Shown here piece after piece: positions 62,539 through 64,000 of a stretch of 64,000 nucleotides of DNA; the first letter of the stretch is position 1, and each line of letters starts with the position of its first letter. The DNA comes from Rubrivivax gelatinosus IL144 (GTDB lineage Bacteria > Pseudomonadota > Gammaproteobacteria > Burkholderiales > Burkholderiaceae_C). The stretch spans positions 4,216,001-4,280,000 of the forward strand of contig NC_017075.1 in the NCBI RefSeq assembly GCF_000284255.1. Direction: 5' to 3'. The translations under genes were made by a program, and so were the position numbers. The notes under the pieces are model-generated. The model worked only from the letters and a program-made list of their open reading frames with translations. It had not been told where the DNA came from and ran no database searches.

Positions 62539-63351
62539 TCACTGCGGGACGGCGACGCCGCTCTTGCGGATCGCACCGATGTGGCCGCGCAGCTCGTGCA
62601 CGATCTCGGTGAACTCGGGCGTGTAGGTCACTTCCAGGTCGCGCGGGCGCGGCAGGTCGATCTCGCGGCGCACGACGAAACGCCCAGGGCTCTTGCTCAT
62701 CACGTAGACGGTGTCGGCGAGGAACACGCTCTCGCGCAGGTCGTGCGTGACGAGGATGACGTTGAACTTCTGCGCCGCCTGCAGGTCGCGCAGCGTGCAC
62801 CACAGCTCCTCGCGCGTGAACGCGTCGAGCGCGCCGAAGGGCTCGTCGAGCAGCAGCATCTTCGGCTCGTGGATCAGCGCGCGGCAGATGCTGGCGCGCT
62901 GCTGCATGCCGCCGGAGAGCTGCCACGGGTACTTGTCCTCGTAGCCGGCGAGGCCGACGCTGGCCAGCAGCTTGCGCGCCTTCTCGACGTACTCGGCCTT
63001 CTTCGCGCGGAAGCTGCTGCGGTAGGGCTCGACGATCTCCAGCGGCAGCAGCACGTTGGCCAGCGTCGTGCGCCAGGGCAGCAGGCTGGGCGCCTGGAAG
63101 GCCATGCCGGTGATCTTCAGCGGGCCGTCGACCTCGCGGCCGCCGATGATGATCGTGCCGCGGCTGGGCCGTCTGAGGCCCGTCGCCAGCTTCATGAACG
63201 TCGACTTGCCGCAGCCCGACGGCCCGACGATGGCGATGAACTCGCCCTCCTCGACCTGCAGCGTGATGTCCTCGACGGCGAACTGGCCCTGGGCCAGCAG
63301 CTCGTCGTTGTAGGCGAGCCAGACCTCGCGGAAGTCGACGAAGGCGCTCAC
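62539..63351 (-). CDS. ABC importer ATP-binding protein (SsuB/TauB type)
   Basis: 270 residues. Walker A VGPSGCGKSTFMKLATG, Q-loop MAFQAPSLLPWRTTLANVLL, signature LSGGMQQRASICRALI, Walker B MLLLDEPFGALDAFT and switch His in LVTHDLRESVFL. It energises the permease encoded next. The GTG start overlaps the stop of the substrate-binding protein gene (GTGA). Confidence 0.94.
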   Translation of the reverse strand: MSAFVDFREVWLAYNDELLAQGQFAVEDITLQVEEGEFIAIVGPSGCGKSTFMKLATGLRRPSRGTIIIGGREVDGPLKITGMAFQAPSLLPWRTTLANVLLPLEIVEPYRSSFRAKKAEYVEKARKLLASVGLAGYEDKYPWQLSGGMQQRASICRALIHEPKMLLLDEPFGALDAFTREELWCTLRDLQAAQKFNVILVTHDLRESVFLADTVYVMSKSPGRFVVRREIDLPRPRDLEVTYTPEFTEIVHELRGHIGAIRKSGVAVPQ

Positions 63352-64000
63352 TTCTTGACCGGCGGCAGGATGTTCAGCTCGGCCTTGCTCGGCAGGTAGG
63401 CGTCGGTCCAGACCGAGGTCGGGTTGACGCGTGTCTTCGTCGCGAACGCGTCGGACACCTGCGAGGCCATCAGCGCCAGGCGCCCCGGCACGGCCTGGCC
63501 GAAACCTTCGATGCGCGCGTCGGGGCTGGCGACGACCGAGTCGATCGCCATCTTCAGCCGGCGCTGCTCGAGCGCGACGTTGATGATGCCGTCGCGCGCC
63601 TTGACGTACTGGATCGCGCCATCGGGGTCGGCGATCACTTCCTTGGCACCCTTGGTGAAGGCCGACAGGAAGGCTTTCACCGCCGCCGGGTTCTCCTTCA
63701 GCAGCTTGGGGCTGGCGATGATGACGTTGCCGTAGAGCTTCACGCCGTACTGGGCGTAGGGCAGCACGACGATGTCCTGCGTCTTGATGCCGCGCGACTC
63801 GAGGTTGAGCAGCGAGGTGAACGAGAAGCCGGTGATCGCGTCGACGTCGCCGCGCGCGAGCATCGTTTCGCGCAGCGGCGGGTCCATGCTGACCCAGGTG
63901 ACGTTGGCGACCTTGTTGGCCTTGGCGAAGATCGGCCAGCCGCGACGGCCGGCGTCGAAGACCGGGGCGCCGAGCTTCTTGCCGGCGAGGTCGGCGGGCT
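63348..64000 (-). CDS. ABC importer substrate-binding protein (NMT1/SsuA-like), 5' end missing
   Basis: The last 217 codons are present; the N-terminus lies beyond the window. The visible part begins PADLAGKKLGAPVFDAGRRGW and continues SMDPPLRETMLARGDVDAITG and FSFTSLLNLESRG, the second lobe of NMT1/ThiY/SsuA-type periplasmic binding proteins. The C-terminus ends ELNILPPVKK. It overlaps the ATPase gene. The ligand could be a pyrimidine precursor, a sulfonate or a purine; the neighbouring nucleoside deaminase slightly favours a nitrogen base, but this is inference. Confidence 0.85.
   Translation of the reverse strand, partial: PADLAGKKLGAPVFDAGRRGWPIFAKANKVANVTWVSMDPPLRETMLARGDVDAITGFSFTSLLNLESRGIKTQDIVVLPYAQYGVKLYGNVIIASPKLLKENPAAVKAFLSAFTKGAKEVIADPDGAIQYVKARDGIINVALEQRRLKMAIDSVVASPDARIEGFGQAVPGRLALMASQVSDAFATKTRVNPTSVWTDAYLPSKAELNILPPVKK

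Overview
The window is very GC-rich by eye, and almost every reading frame has a long antisense shadow. Gene content and codon style point to a betaproteobacterium of the Burkholderiales, most like the Rubrivivax/Leptothrix group. The support is aerobic CO-dehydrogenase-type accessory genes, a kaiC-kaiB pair, a full urea ABC transporter and several chemoreceptors. The genus is inference. I saw no rRNA, tRNA, CRISPR array, transposase or integrase gene.

Layout. 1-3.4 kb: end of a molybdenum-hydroxylase FAD subunit, coxD-like MoxR ATPase, a periplasmic Cu/Zn superoxide dismutase, coxE-like VWA protein and a TerB-like protein. 3.6-6.6 kb (minus): a translationally coupled set of receiver-histidine kinase, NarL-type regulator and an EgtB/SUMF1-like protein. 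6.8-21.4 kb (plus): chemosensory cluster with a CheZ-like protein, CheY, CheA, three MCPs, CheW, a fourth MCP and a large PAS hybrid kinase. 21.4-26.3 kb: FtsX-type permease, DODA-type dioxygenase, a small membrane protein and adenosine/adenine deaminase. 26.4-32.0 kb: urtABCDE urea importer, followed by a ParD/ParE-like toxin-antitoxin pair. 32.7-35.7 kb: MarR repressor divergent from an MFS transporter fused to a universal-stress domain, then a nucleotidyltransferase. 35.7-39.9 kb: alkaline phosphatase and three coupled genes resembling the Pseudomonas PA4064-PA4066 metal-associated ABC system. 40.1-46.2 kb: zinc alcohol dehydrogenase, then kaiC-kaiB-PAS/GGDEF/EAL as one tight operon.

46.2-53.6 kb is the accessory region. 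Two copies of a 220-bp repeat bracket a LysR/EamA pair and a low-GC lipoprotein gene. The lipoprotein gene ends on one of two 70-bp repeats with inverted ends, much like an integron gene cassette. Next come a three-gene ABC-three-component (ABC-3C) conflict system (HNH effector, middle component, DUF2326-type ATPase) and a NERD-domain protein. This is the best candidate for an under-described system here.

53.8-64 kb returns to core-like genes: a TonB-dependent siderophore receptor divergent from a small membrane protein and a PepSY protein, a lone ureD, a MocR-type regulator, a DUF2917-like protein, a nucleoside deaminase, an MFS transporter and an SsuABC/ThiXYZ-like importer cut by the window end.

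How the parts connect. Urea uptake (urt) and the ureD chaperone gene lie about 25 kb apart, with no urease structural genes in the window. Chemotaxis lacks cheR and cheB here, although two MCPs carry a DWETF tail that would bind them. The kai operon couples a KaiC/KaiB timer to c-di-GMP turnover, and I see no kaiA.
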